Positions 1 to 6,968 of a stretch of DNA of 64,000 nt are shown here, piece by piece. This DNA comes from Niveispirillum sp943370215 (lineage in GTDB: Bacteria > Pseudomonadota > Alphaproteobacteria > Azospirillales > Azospirillaceae). Below the pieces are notes generated by a model. It made no database searches and was not told the origin of the DNA. It saw only the letters and a list, made by a program, of their open reading frames with translations. The stretch spans positions 1-64,000 of the forward strand of contig CALRQC020000014.1 in assembly GCA_943370215.1 (NCBI GenBank). The letters run 5' to 3'. Made by a program: the position numbers and the translations under genes. The stretch's first letter is position 1, and each line of letters starts with the position of its first letter.

Positions 1-1945
1 ATGACGCCGAAAACAGGTCGGCAATATCGCTTTCCTGGAAGAAGTCTGGTGCGCCATGCGGCCCGTAATGTACGCCCAGTACCCATTCATGGGTAAGGCT
101 CGGGGCGGCAAATGGCTCGGCCTGCCCCACCGGCCCACCGGCCAGCGCCAGCGTGTCGCCCGCCTTCAGGCAGCCGGTGGCATGGCCGCCGAAACGGCCC
201 AGCGCGAAGGTGGATTTCGATCCCAGATATTCCGGCGCATCAAAGCCACCAGCCACTGCCAGATATGTGCGCTGCCCCGGCCCCTGGATGCGGCCCAGCG
301 CCAGGGTCTGGCCCGCCGCCACATCAAAGGCAGCACCATGTGGCACGGCCACGCCATCCAGGGTGGCCACCATCGCCGCCCCGGCCAGCGCCACCCGTGC
401 GGCTTGGTTGAAGCGCAGGCTCGGCCCCGTCAGCGTGCATTCCAGCGCCGCCGTCCCCTCCGGATTGCCCAACAGCCGGTTGGCCAGCCGGAAGGAGAGA
501 TCATCCATCGGGCCGGAGGGTGGCACGCCAACATCCCAATAACCCAGCCGCCCCGGCCAATCCTGGATGGAGGTCTGGGCACCGGGGCTTAACACCTCCA
601 CCGTCGCAGGCGTGAAAGGGAAATCCTTCAGCACAGAGGTGGCGACCTTGCCTTGCCGGAAAATATCCGACCCGATGATGGCGCGCAGGTACGACAGGTT
701 GGTTTCAATCCCCGCCACGCGCGAGGCCACCAGGGCTGCCGACAATTGATCAATCGCCGCATCGCGGCTGTCGGCATGGACAATCAGCTTGGCCAGCATG
801 GGGTCGTAATTGGCCGTTACCTCCGTGCCCGTATTCACCCAGCCATCCACGCGGATGGTGTCGGGAAAGCGCACTTCCGTCAACAGGCCGGTGGAGGGGC
901 GGAAATCAGCGGCGGCATTTTCAGCATAAAGCCGAACTTCAATGGCGGCCCCCTGTGGGATCAGGCTTTCCGGGGCCGGCAGGGTGAAATCCCCCGCCGC
1001 TTGGCGGATCATCCATTCCACCAGATCAACACCGAACACAGCTTCCGTCACCGGATGTTCGACCTGCAGACGGGTGTTCACCTCCAGGAAATAGACTTGT
1101 TCGCGCGCCACGTCGTAAATGAATTCAACGGTACCGGCGGAGGCATAGTGCACGCTCTGTCCCAGCGCCACGGCGGCATCACGAAGCTGCGCGCGTACCG
1201 CATCGGGCAGGCCGGGGGCGGGTGTTTCTTCCACCACCTTTTGATTGCGGCGTTGCAGGGAGCAATCGCGCTCCCCCAGCGCCACCACGCCGCCCTTGCC
1301 GTCACCGAAAATCTGCACCTCGACATGGCGGGCCTCTGCCACGAAGCGCTCCAGATAGACGCGGGCATCGCCGAAGCTGCTGGTTGCCATGCGCTGCACG
1401 GCGGCGAATTTGGCGGCCAGTTCGTCGGCGCTATGGCAAAGCTGCATCCCGATGCCGCCCCCGCCGGCCGTGCTTTTCAGCATGACGGGCAAACCGATGC
1501 GCGCCGCCTCCGCCTGGGCCTGTTCAACATCGGCCAGAATGTCGCTGCCGGGCAGCAGTGGCACACCGGCCGCCCTGGCCAGGGCGCGCGCGGTATGTTT
1601 CAGGCCGAAATCACGCAAATGTTCGACGCGCGGGCCGATGAAGGCGATGCCGGCCTGGTTCAGCCGTTCCACGAACCCGGCATTTTCCGAGAGGAAGCCA
1701 TAGCCGGGGTGAACCGCTTGCGCGCCGGTGGCCTGACAGGCGGCGATGACGGCATCGATATCCAGATAGCTTTGTTTGGCCGGCGGCGGACCGATACGCA
1801 CCGCCTCATCCGCTGACAGCACCGGTTGGGTAAAGCGGTCGGCATCGGAATAGACGGCGACCGAGGCAATGCCCATGCGCCGCAGGGTCTTTATCACCCG
1901 CGCGCAGATCTCACCCCGATTGGCGATCAGAACCTTGGTGAACAT
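1..1945 (-). CDS. uca: Urea carboxylase, N-terminal part (3' end beyond the window)
   Basis: ATP-dependent biotin enzyme that carboxylates urea to allophanate, the first step of nickel-free urea breakdown in the cytoplasm. The frame runs from an ATG at 1945 to the window edge without a stop (about 648 codons visible of roughly 1200 in the family). The first 450 residues are a biotin carboxylase: MFTKVLIANRGEICAR at the start, the ATP-grasp glycine loop KSTAGGGGIGMQ, and EVNTRLQVEH near the active site. After about residue 460 the sequence changes to a KipA/allophanate-hydrolase-subunit-2-like domain (GAQTSIQDWPGRLGYWDVG), the domain order that separates urea carboxylase from acetyl- or propionyl-CoA carboxylases. 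It is the last visible gene of the urea operon. The C-terminal biotinyl domain and allophanate hydrolase should lie just outside the window. Confidence 0.93.
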   Translation of the reverse strand, partial: MFTKVLIANRGEICARVIKTLRRMGIASVAVYSDADRFTQPVLSADEAVRIGPPPAKQSYLDIDAVIAACQATGAQAVHPGYGFLSENAGFVERLNQAGIAFIGPRVEHLRDFGLKHTARALARAAGVPLLPGSDILADVEQAQAEAARIGLPVMLKSTAGGGGIGMQLCHSADELAAKFAAVQRMATSSFGDARVYLERFVAEARHVEVQIFGDGKGGVVALGERDCSLQRRNQKVVEETPAPGLPDAVRAQLRDAAVALGQSVHYASAGTVEFIYDVAREQVYFLEVNTRLQVEHPVTEAVFGVDLVEWMIRQAAGDFTLPAPESLIPQGAAIEVRLYAENAAADFRPSTGLLTEVRFPDTIRVDGWVNTGTEVTANYDPMLAKLIVHADSRDAAIDQLSAALVASRVAGIETNLSYLRAIIGSDIFRQGKVATSVLKDFPFTPATVEVLSPGAQTSIQDWPGRLGYWDVGVPPSGPMDDLSFRLANRLLGNPEGTAALECTLTGPSLRFNQAARVALAGAAMVATLDGVAVPHGAAFDVAAGQTLALGRIQGPGQRTYLAVAGGFDAPEYLGSKSTFALGRFGGHATGCLKAGDTLALAGGPVGQAEPFAAPSLTHEWVLGVHYGPHGAPDFFQESDIADLFSAS

Positions 1946-1997
1946 GGGGGGATTCCTTTGGGGGATGGGGGAGCAAGCGCCCTCGCCGCCTTATCAC

Positions 1998-2068
1998 CGT
2001 CATTCCCGCGAAGGCGGGAATCCAAGCGACGATGGAATTATGGATTCCCACCTTCGCGGGAATGACGG
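1998..2068. repeat. REP-like inverted repeat between urea operon genes
   Basis: Two arms of about 27 bases (CGTCATTCCCGCGAAGG... and ...CCTTCGCGGGAATGACG) are nearly perfect inverted copies around a 16-base spacer. Each arm is itself palindromic. The CATTCCCGCGAAGGCGGGAAT core is a widespread extragenic palindrome in proteobacteria. It sits in the 164-base gap before urea carboxylase and could act as an mRNA-stabilising or attenuating hairpin. Confidence 0.85.
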
Positions 2069-2109
2069 CAAAAAAGGGCAAGGACAAGAAGGCTTTGGCC
2101 TTTTGCCCC

Positions 2110-2757
2110 TCACCCCTCCCAAACCAAAATCTCAATCGGCGTCGGATCAAACGCGTTGCAGGGGTTGTTCACCTGCGGGCAGTTGGAAATGACGCACAGC
2201 AAATCCATCCGCGCCACCAGTTCCACATAGGCCCCCGGTGCCGACACGCCATCGGCAATGGCCAGACCGCCTTCGGTATCGAACGGCACGTTCATGAAGA
2301 AGTTGATGTTGGGCACAATGTCCCGCTTGGTCATGCCATGGCGTGACACGGCGATCAGGAAGTTTTCCCGACAGGCGTGCATGTAACGGGTGTGCTGGCC
2401 AAAGCGTACCGTATTGCTTTCACAGGAACAGGCCCCGGCGGATGTATCATGCTGGCCGCAGGTATCAGCCACCAGTTCGGCCATCACCTGACCGCGATTG
2501 GAATAAAGCACCGATCCCGGCCCGATATAGGGCGTGCCCTGGGCCAGCACCGTATCCTGGGCGCTGTAACGTTCGGTATGGTCGGCGGTGCTGTAGAACA
2601 AGGTGTCCACCGCCTGACAGCCCTCGCTGTCAACAATGCGGATCACCTGGCCCTTTTTCACAAAACCGGACCAGGGATATGTCGCCGGCACGGTTTCGCG
2701 GAAAAGGGCGCTGGCCGGATCGCGGGGGGAAAGCACGGGCGTAAAGCTGCTGGTCAT
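2110..2757 (-). CDS. Urea carboxylase-associated protein (DUF1989), shorter paralogue
   Basis: A 215-residue protein of the DUF1989 family found in urea carboxylase operons. Its biochemical role is poorly defined; family members are proposed to help urea or guanidine-type breakdown. Visible conserved features include VDSEGCQAVDTLFY near residue 45, the stretch CGQHDTSAGACSCESNTVRF, FLIAVSRHGM, and NFFMNVPFD followed by an acidic end. The many Cys and His residues suggest a metal site (inference). The start at 2757 has GGAGG about 7 bases upstream. It is a distant paralogue of the next gene upstream (2775-3590), only 17 bases away, so the two are cotranscribed. Confidence 0.85.
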   Translation of the reverse strand: MTSSFTPVLSPRDPASALFRETVPATYPWSGFVKKGQVIRIVDSEGCQAVDTLFYSTADHTERYSAQDTVLAQGTPYIGPGSVLYSNRGQVMAELVADTCGQHDTSAGACSCESNTVRFGQHTRYMHACRENFLIAVSRHGMTKRDIVPNINFFMNVPFDTEGGLAIADGVSAPGAYVELVARMDLLCVISNCPQVNNPCNAFDPTPIEILVWEG

Positions 2758-2774
2758 GATGGTGCCTCCCCCTT

Positions 2775-3590
2775 TCAGGCCGACAGATAGCGGTCGGTAT
2801 TGTCAAACCCGCGCACGGCCTCTGCCGTGGCGGTGCGACACAGATCATCGGCATCTGGTGCCGCCCCCTGGTGGATCACCAGATCAACCGGCAGCGGTTC
2901 CACCGCCGGGGCCAGCGGATGGGGCGTGTTGGAGACGGCGATGATCAAATCCATCTCCGCCCGCAGGTCGACGAAATCACCCGGCACCACGCCAGCGCTA
3001 TCCCAGGCAAAAGCACCATCGGCCTGCACCGACACCGGGGCGAAGAAGCCGATGCAGGGCGGAATATCGGCCAGCCCCAGCCCATGTTTGCCGGCAGCCA
3101 GAATGAAATTGTCGCGCGCATTGCGCACCCCGCTATCGGGGCCATAAAGCCGGGCGACGCTGGCCGGGGTGGAGCCACCGATCACCGTGTCATGCCGACC
3201 GCTGGTATCCTCCACGATGGAGAGCAGCACGCGGCCCATGTCGGAGAACAGCACGCGGCCTTTGCGCAGGGCAGCGGTCCATTGAATCTTGATCGTGTCG
3301 GCATGGTTGAACCGTTCCGACGGATCGGCCTTGTTCCAGGCCAGCAAGCTGACACCTGGCGTGCCCTGGCTGTTCAGGAGGCGCAGCACCTGGCCCCGGC
3401 GGATCACCCCGGTCCAGTACCAGCCGCCGGGCACCTGTTCGCGCAACAGCACGGCAGCATCGGCGAGGGGGGCGGCATCACGCGCCGTGGGCGGGGGCAG
3501 CACCAGGGGGGCCGCACCCTGGGCTGCCTGTTTCAGTTCCAGATAACGCGCCCGGTTGGCGGCGATCTGTGCTTGGGTCTGGCGTGGCAT
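2775..3590 (-). CDS. Urea carboxylase-associated protein (DUF1989), longer paralogue
   Basis: DUF1989 family protein of 271 residues, paired with the shorter paralogue downstream as is usual in urea carboxylase operons. Shared features are GQVLRLLNSQGTPGVSLLAW, a Gly-Arg-His-Asp-Thr segment (DTSGRHDTVIGG), NFILAAGKHGLG and IGFFAPVSV. It lacks the Cys cluster of the short paralogue. The N-terminal 50 residues (QTQAQIAANRARYLELKQ) look helical. I chose the ATG at 3590 because GAGGAG lies 7 bases before it; a GTG at 3605 would overlap the ATPase stop and has no ribosome site. Function is inferred only from family and context. Confidence 0.85.
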   Translation of the reverse strand: MPRQTQAQIAANRARYLELKQAAQGAAPLVLPPPTARDAAPLADAAVLLREQVPGGWYWTGVIRRGQVLRLLNSQGTPGVSLLAWNKADPSERFNHADTIKIQWTAALRKGRVLFSDMGRVLLSIVEDTSGRHDTVIGGSTPASVARLYGPDSGVRNARDNFILAAGKHGLGLADIPPCIGFFAPVSVQADGAFAWDSAGVVPGDFVDLRAEMDLIIAVSNTPHPLAPAVEPLPVDLVIHQGAAPDADDLCRTATAEAVRGFDNTDRYLSA

Positions 3591-3601
3591 TTCCACACTC
3601 C

Positions 3602-4435
3602 TCACGCAGCGTCGGCCGGGTCGTCCCGGTCTGGGTGCCCAAGGGGAAGGGCCGGGTCGTCCCGGCTGGGTAGATGGGCGGGGTTACGCCCGAAATCAGG
3701 CTGTCCAGCCACCCGTTTCGGCCAGACATCAATGTCGTTGGTGATGCACGCGCCATAACGCAGCCGTTCTTCTGGCAGTGTGCGCGTGCGGTCAAAGGCG
3801 ATGACGCGGGTGGCCAGATGGAAGGCTTCCGACAGATCATGCGTCACCATCACCACGCTCATCGGGTGCTGGTGCCATAATTGGCGCATCAGCTTATGCA
3901 CATCGGCGCGGATGCCGGGGTCCAGCGCGCCGAACGGTTCATCCAGCAACAGCACCTTGGGCCGGGCGATCAGCGCCTGGGCCAGGGCCAGACGTTGCTG
4001 CATCCCGCCGGAAAGCTGGGCCGGGTATTTATCCAGCGCGTGCGACAGGCCCACCGCATCCAGCAATGCCGCCGCATCATCGCGGGCCTGTCGGCGGGCA
4101 GACCCGAACAGCCGGCCCAGCAGCCGGCTGCCGCGCAGTTCCGCCCCCAGCATCACATTGCCCAGCACCGTCAGGTGCGGGAACACGGAATAGCGCTGAA
4201 ACACCACGCCGCGATCGGGCCCCGGCTCCGCCGACAGCGGCACACCATCAATGGTGATCTCCCCACGCGTCGGCAGTTCCTCGGACAGCAACATGCGCAG
4301 GAAGGTGGTTTTGCCACAGCCGGACGGGCCAACCAGGGCCACGAAGGAACGCGGAGCGATTTCCAGGTTGATGCGTTCCAGCACCACCTGTTCCCCATAT
4401 TCCTTCCATACATTCTTGACGCTGATCGCCGTCAT
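3602..4435 (-). CDS. Urea ABC transporter, ATP-binding protein
   Basis: Cytoplasmic ATPase of the nitrate/taurine-type ABC importer family, probably importing urea for the carboxylase encoded downstream. Walker A is GPSGCGKTT, the Q-loop follows, the signature is LSGGMQQRLALAQAL, Walker B is VLLLDEPFGALD, and the H-loop is VMVTHDLSEA. The start overlaps the permease stop by ATGA, showing translational coupling. The C-terminal tail is unusual: a Pro/Asp-rich stretch with RDDPA repeated twice, arising from a 16-base direct repeat about 39 bases apart near 3614 and 3650. It looks like a recent in-frame duplication and is unlikely to affect the ATPase core. Confidence 0.88.
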   Translation of the reverse strand: MTAISVKNVWKEYGEQVVLERINLEIAPRSFVALVGPSGCGKTTFLRMLLSEELPTRGEITIDGVPLSAEPGPDRGVVFQRYSVFPHLTVLGNVMLGAELRGSRLLGRLFGSARRQARDDAAALLDAVGLSHALDKYPAQLSGGMQQRLALAQALIARPKVLLLDEPFGALDPGIRADVHKLMRQLWHQHPMSVVMVTHDLSEAFHLATRVIAFDRTRTLPEERLRYGACITNDIDVWPKRVAGQPDFGRNPAHLPSRDDPALPLGHPDRDDPADAA

Positions 4436-5253
4436 TGGCCGGTCCTCGCACGATCAAACCAGGGGAAGGCGCGGGACTGGGCAGCCCGCAGGCCCCAATC
4501 CATCAGGAAGCAGAGCAGCGTGATCCAGGCGACATAGGGCAGGATGACATCCATCGCCAGATAGCGGCGAACCAGAAAGATGCGGTAGCCAAGCCCGCTT
4601 TCACTGGCAATCGCCTCCGCCGAAATCAGGAACAGCCAGGCGGGGCCGAGATTGAGGCGGATACTGTCCATCAAGCGCGGCAGGATTTGCGGCAGCACCA
4701 CACGGATGGCAATCGTCCAGCTATTGGCCCCCAACGTCTGCGCCTTGATCAGTTGCTGGCGCGGCAGATCGTCGATCTTCAGCATCAGGTCGCGGATCAG
4801 GCCGGGCATCACGCCGATGACGATCAAGGTGATCTTCGATGCCTCCCCCAGACCGACCACAATGAACAGGATGGGCAGCACGGCCAGCGGCGGCACCATG
4901 GACACCACAGTGACAAAGGGGGAGAGTGCGGCACGGGCCAGCGGCAGCAGACCCGCCAGCATCCCCACCAGCAACCCGCCCGCCGCCGCGATGGCGATGC
5001 CCGCCACCAGCCTTGTCAGGCTGGCACCGGTATCCACCCAGAGCAGGATATCCCCGGTACGCTTGTCCGGTTCCAGGGCCATACGGTCAATGGCATCGGC
5101 AAAGGCGGCCAGCCCCGGCAGCAGCTTGTCCGCCGGATTTTCCGCCAACCGGACGGCGGAACCGGCGGCATAGGCGATCAGCACCGCCAGAAAGGGCAGC
5201 ACCGCCAGGATCAGCCATAAGGACCGGTCCGGCCGGCGATTGATCAATCGCAT
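4432..5253 (-). CDS. Urea ABC transporter, permease
   Basis: Inner-membrane permease of the TauC/SsuC type with about six membrane segments. The family EAA loop is visible near TLGANSWTIAIRVVLPQILP, which contacts the ATPase. Residues around LAENPADKLLPGL match the N-terminal region of urea-carboxylase-linked permeases as I remember them. An upstream ATG at 5337 would add 28 residues (HVQTIPHPPIQSTDAT) with no membrane character. I prefer 5253 (MRLINRRPDRS), which has AAGGAA 8 bases ahead, but cannot exclude 5337. It lies between the binding protein and ATPase genes and is coupled to the ATPase by an ATGA overlap. Confidence 0.85.
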   Translation of the reverse strand: MRLINRRPDRSLWLILAVLPFLAVLIAYAAGSAVRLAENPADKLLPGLAAFADAIDRMALEPDKRTGDILLWVDTGASLTRLVAGIAIAAAGGLLVGMLAGLLPLARAALSPFVTVVSMVPPLAVLPILFIVVGLGEASKITLIVIGVMPGLIRDLMLKIDDLPRQQLIKAQTLGANSWTIAIRVVLPQILPRLMDSIRLNLGPAWLFLISAEAIASESGLGYRIFLVRRYLAMDVILPYVAWITLLCFLMDWGLRAAQSRAFPWFDRARTGQ

Positions 5254-5351
5254 GGGGGTGGTTCCTTGGGGGGAAGTTGCGTCTGTCGATTGAATGGGCG
5301 GATGGGGGATTGTTTGGACGTGCAAGGCTTCTGCCATTGCCGCTCACTCTC

Positions 5352-5381
5352 CCGTCACCCCGGCGAAGGCCGGGGTGACGG
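5352..5381. repeat. GC-rich hairpin between binding protein and permease genes
   Basis: Arms CCGTCACCCCGGC and GCCGGGGTGACGG pair perfectly over 13 bases with a 4-base loop. The sequence belongs to the same extragenic palindrome type as the repeat at 1998-2068. It follows the binding-protein stop by 24 bases, where a hairpin commonly protects the upstream message so that more binding protein than permease is made. Confidence 0.85.
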
Positions 5382-5404
5382 TTAGAAAAAACGGCAGGCT
5401 CTCC

Positions 5405-6490
5405 TTACAGCTTCCCTTCCGCCGCCGCGGCCATGAAGCTGTCCGTGAAGCGGAACTTCACGTTCTTGGCGTCGCCATAGATGCTGCCATCGGGAAAGGC
5501 GATGCCCACCGCCTCCGCCGACGGTGCACCATTGCCCAGCAAACCATGATCAAACAGGAAGCCCGCCACCTTCTTCATCGTTGCTTTGGGTTCCGGCCCG
5601 CGCACAAAGGCCAGCGCCTCGTCGGACTTGAAGAACATGCGGGTATTGGCCAATTGTGCCTCGTACCCGGCCAGATCGCTGCCCGATGCCTTGCCCATGG
5701 CAGTACGGGCGGCCGTACCTGCCGCATCCTTGGCGGACATCAGGGCCATGGTTTCATACCAGATGCCGGCCAGCGCCTTGCCGAAATTGGGGTTGTCCTT
5801 CAGCACTGCGCTGTTGGCGACGGCCAGATCAATGATCTCCCCCGGAATCTGGCTGCTGTCGAACACCTTCTTGGCGTCCGGGGATTTCAGGATTTCCGCC
5901 ACCAGCGGGTTCCAGGTGACCACGGCCGTCACGTCCGGCGTGGACCAGGCGGCCACCAGATCGGCGTCAGAGGTGGAGACCACCTTGATATCCTTGGCCT
6001 CCGTCATTTTCACGCTTTCCAGCGCGCGGGCCAGCAGATAGTGGGAGACGGAGAATTCCACCAGATTGACCTTCTGGCCCTTGATATCGGCCAGCTTGTC
6101 CTTGCCCTTCAGGATCACGGCATCATTGCCGTTGGAGAAATCACCGACGATCACGGCGGTGCTGTCCACACCACCGGCGGCGGGGATGGACAGGGCATCC
6201 ATATTGGTGACAGTCACGGCATCAAAGGCGCCGGCGGTGTACTGGTTGACGCTTTCAACATAATCGTTGAACTGCACCACATCGATCTTGATACCGTATT
6301 TATCGGCCCATTTCTTCACGATGCCCTGTTCGGCCGCGTACTGCCACGGCATCCAGCCAACATAGATGGACCAGGCGAGCTTGAATTCCTTCTTCGGCGC
6401 GGCCATCGCCGGCAGGGTGAAACTGCCCGCCAGCATGGTGGCGGCAACAAATCCGGCGGTGATCTTTGCAAGGAAGCGGCGCGTCGTCAT
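5405..6490 (-). CDS. Urea ABC transporter, periplasmic binding protein
   Basis: Periplasmic solute-binding protein of about 361 residues, of the NMT1/SsuA-like class found beside urea carboxylase genes. A signal peptide is clear: basic MTTRRF, hydrophobic core FVAATMLAGSFTLPAMA, then cleavage before APKKEF. The mature part begins FKLAWSIYVGWMPWQYA, typical of this subfamily, and lacks a lipobox. The start is the second of two adjacent ATGs (6493, 6490), with AGAAGGGG 7 bases before 6490; longer versions from 6613 would bury the signal peptide. It is the first gene of the urea operon, about 200 bases downstream of a sigma-54 promoter. Confidence 0.9.
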   Translation of the reverse strand: MTTRRFLAKITAGFVAATMLAGSFTLPAMAAPKKEFKLAWSIYVGWMPWQYAAEQGIVKKWADKYGIKIDVVQFNDYVESVNQYTAGAFDAVTVTNMDALSIPAAGGVDSTAVIVGDFSNGNDAVILKGKDKLADIKGQKVNLVEFSVSHYLLARALESVKMTEAKDIKVVSTSDADLVAAWSTPDVTAVVTWNPLVAEILKSPDAKKVFDSSQIPGEIIDLAVANSAVLKDNPNFGKALAGIWYETMALMSAKDAAGTAARTAMGKASGSDLAGYEAQLANTRMFFKSDEALAFVRGPEPKATMKKVAGFLFDHGLLGNGAPSAEAVGIAFPDGSIYGDAKNVKFRFTDSFMAAAAEGKL

Positions 6491-6698
6491 CATCCAACCC
6501 CTTCTGGTTCCAAACCATCTCTGGGGGGTTGGCGAGACCGAATGGAGGTTATAGCCAACCCTCCTCGATCTCCCGGGCTTTTGTCCCGCCGTGTACCCGA
6601 CCGGGCCTGTCATCCAGGCGGGATCGGGCGGCAGCTCTCGGACCAGACATCCCCTGCATCAGGAACCGGAACCCTAGCCACCATTCGGAAATTACCTC

Positions 6699-6713
6699 GC
6701 AAAGGGCGTGCCA
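6699..6713 (-). promoter_or_regulatory. Sigma-54 (-24/-12) promoter of the urea operon
   Basis: On the minus strand the sequence is TGGCACGCCCTTTGC, an exact match to the RpoN consensus TGGCACG-N4-TTGC with correct GG-to-GC spacing. Transcription would start near 6687 and run into the binding protein gene at 6490. Sigma-54 plus NtrC control fits a nitrogen-scavenging urea system. TGCA-containing motifs near 6726 and 6820 might be activator sites but are not clear. Confidence 0.8.
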
Positions 6714-6898
6714 ACCGAAAAAAGCTGCATTCCCGTGCAACGGAAGGCAAAACGCCGTACATTTCAGCAGCAGGTGCAGGCAACTGCCTATTCTATGCGC
6801 AGAAAAAAATCTGAGGCCGATTGCACACCCCATTTCGGAAAGACGTTTTATTTATTGACCCGGTGATGGTTCCTGTCACAAAATTTCCAGATAAAGAG

Positions 6899-6948
6899 GG
6901 GGCAAGGCAGTTGCCCCGCAAACATGAAGGACAGCCGGCAAGGCTGTC
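6899..6948 (+). promoter_or_regulatory. Tandem small hairpins in the leader of the GH2 gene
   Basis: Two perfect 7-bp stems follow one another: GGGGCAA/TTGCCCC with loop GGCAG (6899-6917) and GACAGCC/GGCTGTC with loop GGCAA (6930-6948), 12 bases apart. They end 20 bases before the GH2 start codon, just upstream of its ribosome site. The near-identical loops suggest a designed RNA element. I could not match it to a known riboswitch class. Confidence 0.45.
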
Positions 6949-6968
6949 GCCTCCGGGAAGGAACGTCG

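Larger units (their letters stand above)
6491..6968. other. Divergent intergenic region between urea operon and GH2 gene
   Basis: This 478-base gap has no credible gene. It holds the sigma-54 promoter for the urea operon (6699-6713), a leader of about 200 bases for that operon, and on the plus strand a pair of small hairpins before the GH2 gene. A TTGACC at 6854-6859 could be a -35 box for the plus-strand gene, but I see no convincing -10. Confidence 0.6.

Noticed and set aside
653..1816. Long plus-strand open frame across the urea carboxylase gene
   Set aside because: It is the antisense shadow of urea carboxylase; the His/Gly-rich translation has no domain pattern, while the minus strand gives clear biotin carboxylase motifs.
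5294..6814. 506-codon plus-strand frame across the urea binding protein
   Set aside because: Antisense shadow of the binding-protein gene, crossing its sigma-54 promoter; composition is His/Gly-rich with no domain.
6899..6968. Leader hairpins of the GH2 gene considered as a c-di-GMP (GEMM) or cobalamin riboswitch
   Set aside because: The conserved tetraloop/receptor and GGTAGCCGGGTTACC-type parts of GEMM and the B12 box are missing.
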